Below are positions 1-7,465 of a stretch of DNA of 64,000 nt, piece by piece. The position numbers and the translations under genes are program-made. The stretch lies in contig CAKOVS010000002.1 in NCBI GenBank assembly GCA_934122085.1, forward strand, positions 124,001 to 188,000. The letters run 5' to 3'. The first letter of the stretch is position 1. Every line of letters begins with the position of its first letter. Source of the DNA: an uncultured Clostridia bacterium (GTDB lineage: Bacteria > Bacillota > Clostridia > TANB77 > CAG-508). The notes under the pieces are model-generated. The model saw nothing but the letters and a program-made list of their open reading frames with translations. It did no database searches and had not been told where the DNA came from.

Positions 1-288
1 TCCTTTAACTGTCATTCCTTCCTGAAAATTTTTTACATTTTCTTCCCAAGTTCCTAAACAATCTTTGTATGATAAATTTATTTTACCTGTTTTTTTATCA
101 ATGGATTTTACTTTACATTGTATTTCTTGTCCTATCCTTACTCTATCTTTTGGTGATTTTATTCTCACAACAGATAAATCTTCAATAAAAACAAGTCCAG
201 ATTTTCCATCTTCCATTTCTACAAAAGCCCCATATGGTTGCATTCCACTGACTCTTGCATTTACAATTTGTCCTTCTTTTAATTCCAT
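1..288 (-). CDS. S1 RNA-binding domain protein (partial, C-terminus outside window)
   Basis: The first 96 residues are visible; the gene runs off the left edge. Residues 1-75 form one S1/OB-fold domain: it opens MELKEGQIVNARVSGM, continues with PYGAFVEMEDGKSGLV, and ends near KTGKINLSYKD. A second S1-like stretch seems to begin near residue 88 (FQEGMTVKG). S1 domains bind single-stranded RNA, so a role in translation or RNA metabolism is likely. The start at 288 is supported by a GAGGAG ribosome binding site. It could be an S1-family ribosomal protein or a shorter S1 regulator; the missing part decides. Confidence 0.8.
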   Translation of the reverse strand, partial: MELKEGQIVNARVSGMQPYGAFVEMEDGKSGLVFIEDLSVVRIKSPKDRVRIGQEIQCKVKSIDKKTGKINLSYKDCLGTWEENVKNFQEGMTVKG

Positions 289-371
289 TATTTCTCCTCT
301 GTATTTTTATATTATTTTCTTATGTAATTTGCATTTCAATTATACAGCTTTTTTCAATATTTTTCAACTGT

Positions 372-1112
372 TTATTTTCCTATTAAGGTTTTTACTTCAA
401 AATCTTTTAGATATCTCCATTTTCCAAGTTCTATATCTTTTACTCCAATATTTCCTATCTTGCTTCTATGTAAAGCTATTACTCTTCTTCCAACAGATTC
501 ACACATTCTTCTTACTTGTCTATTTTTCCCCTCATGTATTGTTATTTCTAATCTTGATATATCTTTTTCTTCATCTGTTTTTAAAATTTTTACTTTTGCT
601 GGCCTTGTTGTATAATCATCTATTTTTACACCTTTTCTTAATTGTTCTACTTCTTCATTTTTTATTATTCCTTTTACTGTGACTGTGTATGTTTTTGTTA
701 TTTCATGTTTTGGATGTGTTACTTTATATACAAAATCTCCGTCATTTGTTAAAATCAAAGCTCCTGATGTATACATATCTAATCTTCCAACAGGTACAAC
801 TCTTTCTCTAACTTTTACTAAATCTAACACTTTGTCTCTTCCAAATTGTTCATCAGATGTTGTTACATATCCAATTGGTTTATTTAATAAAATATATACT
901 TTTCTTTCTTCTTGTTTTACATTTTTTCCTTCAAATGTTATTTTGTCTTTTTCAGGATTTACCTTAACGCCTAGCTCTGTAATTGTTTTTCCATTTACTT
1001 GAACTTTTCCTTGTAAAATATATTCTTCACATTTTCTTCTTGATGCAATTCCACATTCTGCTAAATATTTTTGAAGTCTCTCTTCCATATTGATTTGCAC
1101 GATATTAATCAT
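372..1112 (-). CDS. rluB: RsuA/RluB-family 23S rRNA pseudouridine synthase
   Basis: Enzyme converting uridine to pseudouridine in rRNA. An S4 RNA-binding domain (about residues 10-55, LQKYLAECGIASRRKCEEYI) precedes the RsuA-type catalytic domain. The catalytic aspartate is D112 in GRLDMYTSGALILTNDGD, and the C-terminal motif GKNRQVRRMCESVG is typical. At 246 aa it has family length. The start at 1112 follows AAAGGAG; a later Met at 1088 is possible but has no clear ribosome binding site. Assignment to RluB rather than RluE/RluF rests on the S4 domain and overall length. Confidence 0.9.
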   Translation of the reverse strand: MINIVQINMEERLQKYLAECGIASRRKCEEYILQGKVQVNGKTITELGVKVNPEKDKITFEGKNVKQEERKVYILLNKPIGYVTTSDEQFGRDKVLDLVKVRERVVPVGRLDMYTSGALILTNDGDFVYKVTHPKHEITKTYTVTVKGIIKNEEVEQLRKGVKIDDYTTRPAKVKILKTDEEKDISRLEITIHEGKNRQVRRMCESVGRRVIALHRSKIGNIGVKDIELGKWRYLKDFEVKTLIGK

Positions 1113-1225
1113 GCTCTCCTTTCTTTTTATGTACTATTTTTATATTTCCTGCATATTATATATTAATTCCTTTTACTTTTCTAAAAGGCTTTATATAGAT
1201 TTCTCCGGCAGGGTTCTCTTGCCGG

Positions 1226-2143
1226 TTATTTTATTTCTCTATCTTTTAATTTATCAAGTATATCTTTAAAATATTGTGGTAATTCTGCTTCAAGGCACAT
1301 ATCTTTTTGAGTTATTGGATGCTTAAATTCTAATTTTTGAGCATGTAAACATTGTCCAATAACATCAAATTCATTTTTTCCATTTGAATATGTATAATCA
1401 CCAACAATAGGATATCCTATATGTGATAAATGTACACGTATTTGATGTGTTCTTCCTGTTTCTATATTTACTTGTAACAATGTGTATTTATCAAATCTTT
1501 TTAATACTTTTATATGTGTTATTGCATTTTTACCATTTTTATTAACAGCCATCTTTTTTCTATCTGATGTACTTCTTCCAATTGGCATATCTATTGTTGC
1601 TTCGTTTTCTTTAAAAACACCTCTAACAAGTGCAATATATGTTTTCTTTACTTCATGATTTTTTATTTGTTCACTCATTTTTACATGTGAATTATCATTT
1701 TTAGCAACAATTAATAGTCCTGATGTATCTTTATCTATTCTATGTACTATACCTGGTCTTATTTCTCCACCAATTCCAGACAAACTATCTTTACATATTG
1801 CCATAATAGCATTTACTAATGTTCCATCTGGGTTTCCATTTGCAGGATGTACTACCATTCCTTTTGGCTTATTTACAACTATAATATCACTATCTTCATA
1901 TACAATTTCAATTGGAATATCTTGTGCTTTTAGTTCTATTTGTTTTGGTTCTGGTATTTCAACTGATATTTTATCATTTTCTTGAATTTTATATGATACT
2001 TTTGCATTTTTTCCATTAACTAATATATTTCCATCTTCAATTAATCTTTGTGCAGATGTTCTAGTTATATCTGTATCAACACTTGGTATATATGTATCTA
2101 AACGTTTTCCTTTTTCTTCTTGGTTAACTATATATTCTTTCAT
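1226..2143 (-). CDS. rluD: RluA/RluD-family 23S rRNA pseudouridine synthase
   Basis: Pseudouridine synthase with an N-terminal S4 domain (about residues 12-62) and an RluA-type catalytic domain. Catalytic D137 lies in the hallmark RPGIVHRIDKDTSGLL; the later motif GRTHQIRVHLSHIGYPIVGD is also present. The length of 305 aa is usual for RluD. Its start codon overlaps the end of the upstream DUF1836 gene by 4 bases, so the two are translationally coupled. Known RluD enzymes modify helix 69 of 23S rRNA; the exact target here is inferred. Confidence 0.92.
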   Translation of the reverse strand: MKEYIVNQEEKGKRLDTYIPSVDTDITRTSAQRLIEDGNILVNGKNAKVSYKIQENDKISVEIPEPKQIELKAQDIPIEIVYEDSDIIVVNKPKGMVVHPANGNPDGTLVNAIMAICKDSLSGIGGEIRPGIVHRIDKDTSGLLIVAKNDNSHVKMSEQIKNHEVKKTYIALVRGVFKENEATIDMPIGRSTSDRKKMAVNKNGKNAITHIKVLKRFDKYTLLQVNIETGRTHQIRVHLSHIGYPIVGDYTYSNGKNEFDVIGQCLHAQKLEFKHPITQKDMCLEAELPQYFKDILDKLKDREIK

Positions 2144-2661
2144 TTTGTTTCCTCTTTTACTTCACTTAAAAATTTTGTTTCTACATATAATTTATCTGCA
2201 ACTGCTTGTACAACATTTTTTAATAAATATTGTTCTTCTGTCATTCTGTCTATATGAGGAAACTCTTTACGTATAAATACATTCTTTATTGATATTTCCA
2301 AATTTGCACAAAATCTATTATATGCTTTACTTAACTCAAAATACTTAGTTGTTTCAGATATTAATTTTCCAATATCTCCTATGCTATATACTTGTTTTAA
2401 AATACATATTACCATTAAATATGCAATATGTGTTTTGCCATACTTTTTCTTTTCAGGTGCTGGCATTATTTCTTGTTTTACATAATTATTTATCATTGTT
2501 TTAGTTATTATTTTATCATCATTATTTGAACTCAATATTCCTAAATATTTTTCTAAATAATTTACTACTTGATCTAAATATAAATCAATTTCTGGCAATT
2601 CATTCCACCTTGGTAAGTGATGTTTTATTATTTTTTCAATTCTTTCTTCATTATTTTGCAT
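2140..2661 (-). CDS. DUF1836 domain protein
   Basis: A 173-aa protein matching by eye the DUF1836 family of Firmicutes: early LPRWNELPEIDLYLDQVVNYLEKYL, then ITKTMINNYVKQEIMPAPEKKKY, which reads like the MerR-like recognition segment of this family. The biochemical role is unknown; a DNA-binding regulator is a reasonable inference. It overlaps rluD by 4 bases. No membrane segment or signal peptide is visible. Confidence 0.75.
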   Translation of the reverse strand: MQNNEERIEKIIKHHLPRWNELPEIDLYLDQVVNYLEKYLGILSSNNDDKIITKTMINNYVKQEIMPAPEKKKYGKTHIAYLMVICILKQVYSIGDIGKLISETTKYFELSKAYNRFCANLEISIKNVFIRKEFPHIDRMTEEQYLLKNVVQAVADKLYVETKFLSEVKEETK

Positions 2662-2706
2662 CTTTAATCACATTCTTTCTTTAATATACAATTTCTTAAC
2701 TTTCCA

Positions 2707-3453
2707 CTATCTAATTTTTCTCTTTTGCATATTATAAGAAATTTTAGCCACAAAACTAGCAGGTGCTAATTTTGCTCCAATTCTTGCTAATTTTATTTTC
2801 CAACCTGGAACAATATAAAATTTTCCTTTTAAAAATTTATTTATAGCATATTTTGCAACATATTCACTACTCAAACCTTTTAATGCAAATTCAACATCTG
2901 CAACTTTATTAAAGTTTGTATCTACTGGTCCTGGACACAAAATACTAATTTGTACTTTTGATTTTTTTCTCCTTAATTCTTCTCTAATTGATTCTGAAAA
3001 TCTTACTACATAATTTTTTGTTGAATAATATGTTGTCATAAGTGGTCCTGGCATAAATCCAGCAATTGATGCTACATTTAATATTTTTCCACTATCTTTT
3101 TTTATCATTTCTTTTAAATATAATTTTGTTAAAATGTGATATGCTATTATATTTGTATGAATCATTTGAATATCTTTATCTAAACTTGTTTCTTCAAAAT
3201 GTCCACAATCTCCAAATCCAGCATTATTTATTAATATATCTATATCTTTATTTTCTTCATATAATTTTTTACAATTCTCTTCTTTTGATATATCCATAAC
3301 AACAATTTTTGTTTCTGCTTTTAATTGTTTTTTTACTTCTTCTAGTTTTTTTTCATCTCTTGCTACTAATATCAAGTCATATCCTTTTTGACTTAATATT
3401 TTTGCCATATCTCTTCCCATTCCTGAAGAAGCTCCTGTTATTAATGCCTTCAT
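2707..3453 (-). CDS. short-chain dehydrogenase/reductase
   Basis: Classical SDR oxidoreductase with an N-terminal Rossmann fold (TGASSGMG at residues 7-14), the NNAG structural motif near residues 76-79, catalytic S129 and the YxxxK pair Y142/K146. The C-terminus (IVPGWKIKLARIGAKLAPASFVAKISYNMQKR) is basic and amphipathic, as in SDRs related to DltE-like and acyl-modifying enzymes. Substrate cannot be read from sequence. Length 248 aa is normal. Confidence 0.88.
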   Translation of the reverse strand: MKALITGASSGMGRDMAKILSQKGYDLILVARDEKKLEEVKKQLKAETKIVVMDISKEENCKKLYEENKDIDILINNAGFGDCGHFEETSLDKDIQMIHTNIIAYHILTKLYLKEMIKKDSGKILNVASIAGFMPGPLMTTYYSTKNYVVRFSESIREELRRKKSKVQISILCPGPVDTNFNKVADVEFALKGLSSEYVAKYAINKFLKGKFYIVPGWKIKLARIGAKLAPASFVAKISYNMQKRKIR

Positions 3454-3488
3454 TTATATCTTCCTTTCATTTTAAACATTTTTCAATT

Positions 3489-4073
3489 TTAAAACCCTCT
3501 TGAAAATGTTCCAATTATTATATTTACAATTAATTTTATTGCTGTATTATTGTTATACAAATTTATAAAAAAATTACGTGAAACTGGAATTGTTGCTAAT
3601 AATATTCCAATACCAAATAATATTAGTATATATATAATCAGTCTTTTTATTTTTTCAAATGATATATTAATTTTTTTTCTATTATATTGTATCTGCGGTT
3701 GTTCACTTTTCTTTCTTATTTTACTATAATATCTTCTTGCAAATTGTAAACTATCTATTTGATTCAAATTAGATATATTATTTGTTGATGTAACTTTTTG
3801 CAAATCTTGTTTTAATCTATTATTTTCTTGAATTATTTTATTATATTCTTCTATAGATACACTTTGTCTCTTTATTTTTTCATCGTATTCTCTTCTTTTA
3901 AAATCATTTGATAATATTTCATAAGCTTCATTTATTTGGCGCATTTTATCTTGGCAATCACTATTATTTTGTAAGTCTGGATGATATTTTTTTGCAAGTG
4001 TTTTATATGCTTTTTCAATTACTTCTTCTGAAGCATTTTTATCTACTTCTAATATTTCATAATAATTTTTCAT
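3489..4073 (-). CDS. membrane-anchored J-domain protein
   Basis: Residues 1-65 form a J domain (YYEILEVDKNASEEVIEKAYKTLAKKYHPD) with the HPD tripeptide at 31-33 needed to stimulate Hsp70/DnaK ATPase. The G/F and zinc-finger regions of DnaJ are missing, so this is a type III J protein. A coiled segment (about 65-105) leads to a hydrophobic stretch near residues 145-170 (LIIYILILFGIGILLATI) predicted to anchor it in the membrane, J domain probably cytoplasmic. It may recruit DnaK to a membrane client that I cannot identify. Confidence 0.85.
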   Translation of the reverse strand: MKNYYEILEVDKNASEEVIEKAYKTLAKKYHPDLQNNSDCQDKMRQINEAYEILSNDFKRREYDEKIKRQSVSIEEYNKIIQENNRLKQDLQKVTSTNNISNLNQIDSLQFARRYYSKIRKKSEQPQIQYNRKKINISFEKIKRLIIYILILFGIGILLATIPVSRNFFINLYNNNTAIKLIVNIIIGTFSRGF

Positions 4074-4182
4074 ACTTCATTATGCTGGCTTTTCTTTTGT
4101 TTTTATATTTACCTTTGCCTGCATCTCCTCCATCTTTTTCTATTTTACATTAAATCAAGAAAATAAGCAAGTATTTATTTAG

Positions 4183-4219
4183 CAAGAAAAAAGAATTGGC
4201 GGGGTAATTTCCAATTCTT
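4183..4219 (-). terminator. intrinsic terminator after M23 peptidase gene
   Basis: A perfect 9-bp stem (4191-4199 with 4211-4219, AAGAATTGG/CCAATTCTT) is followed on the minus strand by a U-rich run. It lies about 20 bp beyond the stop of the gene ending at 4239. Confidence 0.8.
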
Positions 4220-4238
4220 TTACATATATATTTCTTAT

Positions 4239-4838
4239 CTATCTTATATAATTTTTATCATCTGCATATGGAATATCTTCTTTTGAAAAATCCCATGGTT
4301 TGTCAGATGTAAGTTTTCTCCATAAAGACGCATATGGCTCTAATGAAAACTCTTCTGTCAAACTGTCTAAATCAATATCTGGTAATAATTCTAATGGATC
4401 TATTGTATATGCTAATCCTGTTTCTTCAGTATTAGATTTTCTTATTTCCAAATGAAGATGTGGCACTCTTGAGCCACCACTTGAACCTGTTTTTCCTATT
4501 ATATCAGTTGTTGTTACTTTATCTCCTGGCTTTACTAAGATTTCTCTTAAATGTCCATATACAACTCTTCTACCATCATCATTTAATATTTCAACTTTAT
4601 TTCCATATCCATCATTAAATGCATCAAAACCTTCTGTAGTTGTTCCATCAAATTCTGCTAACAATACTGTTCCAGAAGTTATAGGATGTACTTCTGTTCC
4701 TATATCTGCTGTTATATCAAACCCTGAATGTGCTCTCTCTTTGAATAACACATAATGATTTTTTCTTATTCCCCATTTATCATGTTCTGCTACTTTGTAT
4801 TTTGGCTTAATTGGCCATATATATTTACTATCTTTCAT
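4239..4838 (-). CDS. M23 (LytM-type) metallopeptidase family protein
   Basis: The zinc-binding set of M23 peptidases is intact: H37 and D41 in AHSGFD, H96 in YGHL, and H127/H129 in HLHLE. M23 enzymes usually cut peptidoglycan cross-bridges outside the cell, yet no signal peptide or membrane helix is visible in this 199-aa protein, which is odd. The C-terminal 60 residues are acidic and not part of the known fold. It sits 28 bp downstream of the GNAT-like gene, probably in one operon. A cytoplasmic or non-classically released enzyme is possible. Confidence 0.85.
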   Translation of the reverse strand: MKDSKYIWPIKPKYKVAEHDKWGIRKNHYVLFKERAHSGFDITADIGTEVHPITSGTVLLAEFDGTTTEGFDAFNDGYGNKVEILNDDGRRVVYGHLREILVKPGDKVTTTDIIGKTGSSGGSRVPHLHLEIRKSNTEETGLAYTIDPLELLPDIDLDSLTEEFSLEPYASLWRKLTSDKPWDFSKEDIPYADDKNYIR

Positions 4839-4866
4839 TTTTCTTCAATCCTTTCATCTGTACATT

Positions 4867-6180
4867 TTATTGTTGTAGTCCTTGCTGACTATTTTCAACT
4901 TCTTGAATTCTTTGTTTTAATCTTAATACTTTTCTTTCTTTTTCAGGAATAAATTTATGATTTATTCCTTTTAATTTACCATCAATTGTTTTTGCTTTAA
5001 CCAACCTCTTTTTTTCTTTTTCTTCATATTCCAATTGTTCTTGTAAAATTTGTAATTGTCTTGAAGCTGGTATATTTTTGTTATTTGGATTATATTCATA
5101 AAGAACTGCAATTTTATCATACATATCTGTTAAATATTCCATTGCTTTCTCTCTTGGAATTCTGCATATATGTACTTCTCTATCTCTTCCTTGTCTACGA
5201 TTTACATACAAACTATCTTTTAATCCAAAAAATTCTGAAACATATTTTGATGATAAATTATCTCTATGTAATGTTGAGCATAAAAATATTTCTTTATTTT
5301 GTGGATTCTTAAAAAATTGTTCTATATGTTTTTGAATTCCATTGTATAATATTATTCTTGCTAATCCAACACTTCTATTATGTGGATTTGTTAAATATGT
5401 ATCTAATTCTACTGCATTTCCTGTATTTGCTGTATAATATTGTGTTTCATCAAATTCTGGCTCTTCATGGATTTTTAATTTTCCATTATGCATTAATTCT
5501 GCATATTCTTTTTCTTCTTCCATAAAACTTTCATAGTCTTGAATTTCAGAGCTTTCTTCTCCATTCATTTTTCCAAATTCTGCTTCAATATCTTCAAGTG
5601 TTATCCAGTAAAACATTTCATATTTTTTTGCAATTTCTTTTCCATAATTTTGTATAATATATTCTGACATATATCTATTAAGATTTTCTCTTAGTTCACT
5701 TTTTTCATGATATCCATTTTGCTCTAATTCTTGTTGTAAATATCCATATAAAGAATTTTCTGTACTTCTTCCAGATTGTCTTAGTATCTTTCTTTTTGCA
5801 TATTCAAATGCTTTAATTTTTATAATATAAATATTTCTTAAATCTTTTTTATAATTTCTATCTGATAAATATTGTGACTTTACATATTGCTTATATTTTT
5901 CACCATATTTAAAATATTTCGTAATATCATTATATGTAAATGGACTTTGTCCTTGTGTTACATATGTTACAGCTTCAACTTTATCATTTTCATCTGTTGC
6001 AACAATTACTGAATTTTTATTTGAATGTACATATTCTGATATTCCTTCTCTTCCTGTGTCAAATAATTGACCTTCTCTTCCTTCTTTCTTCATTGCTTCT
6101 AGACTTATTTGTTCTAGTTCTACTATTTGGTCTAGATATTTTTCTTCATTATCTTTCGTAAGCTCAACTATTTTAATCAT
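4867..6180 (-). CDS. GNAT-like acetyltransferase family protein with C-terminal coiled coil
   Basis: The N-terminal ~75 residues (MIKIVELTKDNEEKYLDQIV onward, with IVATDENDKVEAVTYVTQG) and a later segment near residue 280 (NPHNRSVGLARIILYNGIQKH) resemble the split halves of a GNAT fold with a long insertion. The last ~70 residues are charged and probably coiled coil (EEQLEYEEKEKKRLVKAK). The start at 6180 is chosen because AGAGGTG lies just upstream; an in-frame Met at 6213 has no such site. No substrate can be assigned. Likely co-transcribed with the M23 gene. Confidence 0.55.
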   Translation of the reverse strand: MIKIVELTKDNEEKYLDQIVELEQISLEAMKKEGREGQLFDTGREGISEYVHSNKNSVIVATDENDKVEAVTYVTQGQSPFTYNDITKYFKYGEKYKQYVKSQYLSDRNYKKDLRNIYIIKIKAFEYAKRKILRQSGRSTENSLYGYLQQELEQNGYHEKSELRENLNRYMSEYIIQNYGKEIAKKYEMFYWITLEDIEAEFGKMNGEESSEIQDYESFMEEEKEYAELMHNGKLKIHEEPEFDETQYYTANTGNAVELDTYLTNPHNRSVGLARIILYNGIQKHIEQFFKNPQNKEIFLCSTLHRDNLSSKYVSEFFGLKDSLYVNRRQGRDREVHICRIPREKAMEYLTDMYDKIAVLYEYNPNNKNIPASRQLQILQEQLEYEEKEKKRLVKAKTIDGKLKGINHKFIPEKERKVLRLKQRIQEVENSQQGLQQ

Positions 6181-6321
6181 ATTTTTGCACCTCTTAGGGG
6201 TATAATAAGCCACAAAATATAGTTATATCTTGTTAAGCTAATATTTACTTTTTTATAAATCATAAAAGCCTTTGTAAAAAGGCTCTTTCTAAAATATATA
6301 CTTGTCTTTTGTAATTATTCT

Positions 6322-6861
6322 TTATTTATGAAATTTATTTAAAAATGTTCCAACAAAATGTACAATTGGTGTTGAATTATTGTTTGCAACTTCTTTTCCC
6401 AAGGCCTTTCCACCTACTGTTAAAGATGCAACCATAGCACTTATTACAAATTGTAAGTTCACTCCAAATTTTTCTGTTATTTTTGATGCAATCATCGCAC
6501 TTATAGCTCCACTTAGTACTCCACATATATCTCCTATTACGTCTGCACATATATTTGCAACTCTTGCTGAATTTTTTATTAATTTAATAGATGTTTTTGC
6601 ACCTTTTACCTTTTTTGTTGCTTTTGCATGAAATTCTTCCTCATTAGCAACTGTTACTGCAACTCCTATTATGTCAAATCCTATTCCTATTGCAATAACT
6701 AATATTAATATAAATATTGATGCTCCTAAATTTAAGTTAGATACTCCATTTGTTGATATATATGAAAAACATATTGATAACACAAATGTTATTATAAATA
6801 CTTCTATAAACCACTTGAGCTTCGAGTGGTCTTTTCCTTTTGAATTTGAATTTTTACTCAT
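6322..6861 (-). CDS. oapA: OapA-like small membrane protein (OLE RNA-associated protein)
   Basis: A 179-aa protein with a charged N-terminus and hydrophobic segments at about 17-37, 48-68 and several in the C-terminal half. The centre (IGIGFDIIGVAVTVANEEEF, then HAKATKKVKGAKTSIKLIKN, then NICADVIGDICGVLSGA) resembles the membrane domain of CorB/CNNM-type Mg2+ transporters but has no CBS domains. OapA, partner of OLE RNA in Clostridia and alkaliphilic bacilli, is a membrane protein of this size and type. A large structured RNA gene lies directly upstream on the same strand, which is the diagnostic context. The OapA name is inference from similarity plus context. In Bacillus halodurans this complex is linked to cold, alcohol and Mg2+ tolerance. 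Confidence 0.72.
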   Translation of the reverse strand: MSKNSNSKGKDHSKLKWFIEVFIITFVLSICFSYISTNGVSNLNLGASIFILILVIAIGIGFDIIGVAVTVANEEEFHAKATKKVKGAKTSIKLIKNSARVANICADVIGDICGVLSGAISAMIASKITEKFGVNLQFVISAMVASLTVGGKALGKEVANNNSTPIVHFVGTFLNKFHK

Positions 6862-6904
6862 TTTTTATTCTTTCAGTCTCCTTAATAATTGTTTTTATAA
6901 AAAG

Positions 6905-7430
6905 GTGAAGATGGTAAAACCTAAGTAAATTTTACGGTTTAGGTCTAGTTGAATTTCTCTATTCTTTACTATGTATTACTACATAGCTGTTTCCATTTAA
7001 AAGAACATTCACATATTGCAGTGAACACTAGATCACCACTTAAATCCGTACCTTAATCCTCAGATTTCTATGCTTCTTACCTGAAGCAAACATTCTAGAA
7101 GTTTTCCTTGACATGTCTAATATTATTACTAGTCTCTTTTGCAAGTGTAATTTCATAAATGTTACTTAATCCCAATACCCTCACTCAAGACAGGCTACTC
7201 TATGTATTTTGTGTCTTGGCACTCACCATAGGTTTACTTAAATGATTTCTAAGCCTCAACGAAACAGGGGATTCTATATATGCCATTATATATTACCCGT
7301 GCTTCTTACCTTCCTGAAAACACACAAAACTGGCATTTCGCGCACAAACAAGAAGCTTCATGTATGCCCTTTAGTGGATTTTTAGCCCCACCCTCGCAAT
7401 AACTGACACGACTAGAATAATGCACCATCA
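6905..7430 (-). ncRNA. large structured non-coding RNA, probably OLE RNA
   Basis: About 525 bases between spoIIE and the oapA-like gene carry no credible ORF, are clearly richer in G+C than the surroundings, and contain many short complementary segments: AACTGA/TCAGTT near 7425-7396, GTGG/CCAC near 7388-7373, and a terminal hairpin ACCTAA/TTAGGT with inner GTAAA/TTTAC near 6941-6914. A strong sigma-A promoter sits at the upstream end. Size, orientation and position before a CorB-like small membrane protein fit OLE RNA. RNase P RNA and tmRNA signatures were sought and not found. Ends are approximate. Confidence 0.7.
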
Positions 7431-7436
7431 GTTGTT

Positions 7437-7465
7437 ATTATATCATATTCTTTTTTTAGTTTCAA
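7437..7465 (-). promoter_or_regulatory. sigma-A promoter of the large structured RNA
   Basis: TTGAAA (7465-7460), 17-bp spacer, TATAAT (7442-7437). The -35 element lies inside the last codons of spoIIE. Transcription should begin near 7430, giving the RNA gene its own promoter. Confidence 0.8.

Noticed and set aside
65..682. Long plus-strand Phe/Leu-rich reading frames opposite minus-strand genes (here and at many other places)
   Set aside because: They are antisense shadows of A-rich genes: no ribosome binding sites, extreme F/L/I composition, and full overlap with well-supported genes.
1204..1225. CCGGCA/TGCCGG hairpin at the end of rluD as terminator
   Set aside because: On the rluD strand no U-run follows the stem, so I did not list it; it may act weakly or on the other strand.
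6905..7430. RNase P RNA or tmRNA as explanation for the long RNA-like region
   Set aside because: The conserved RNase P segments (GAGGAAAGTC-type core) and the tRNA-like ends and tag reading frame of tmRNA are absent.
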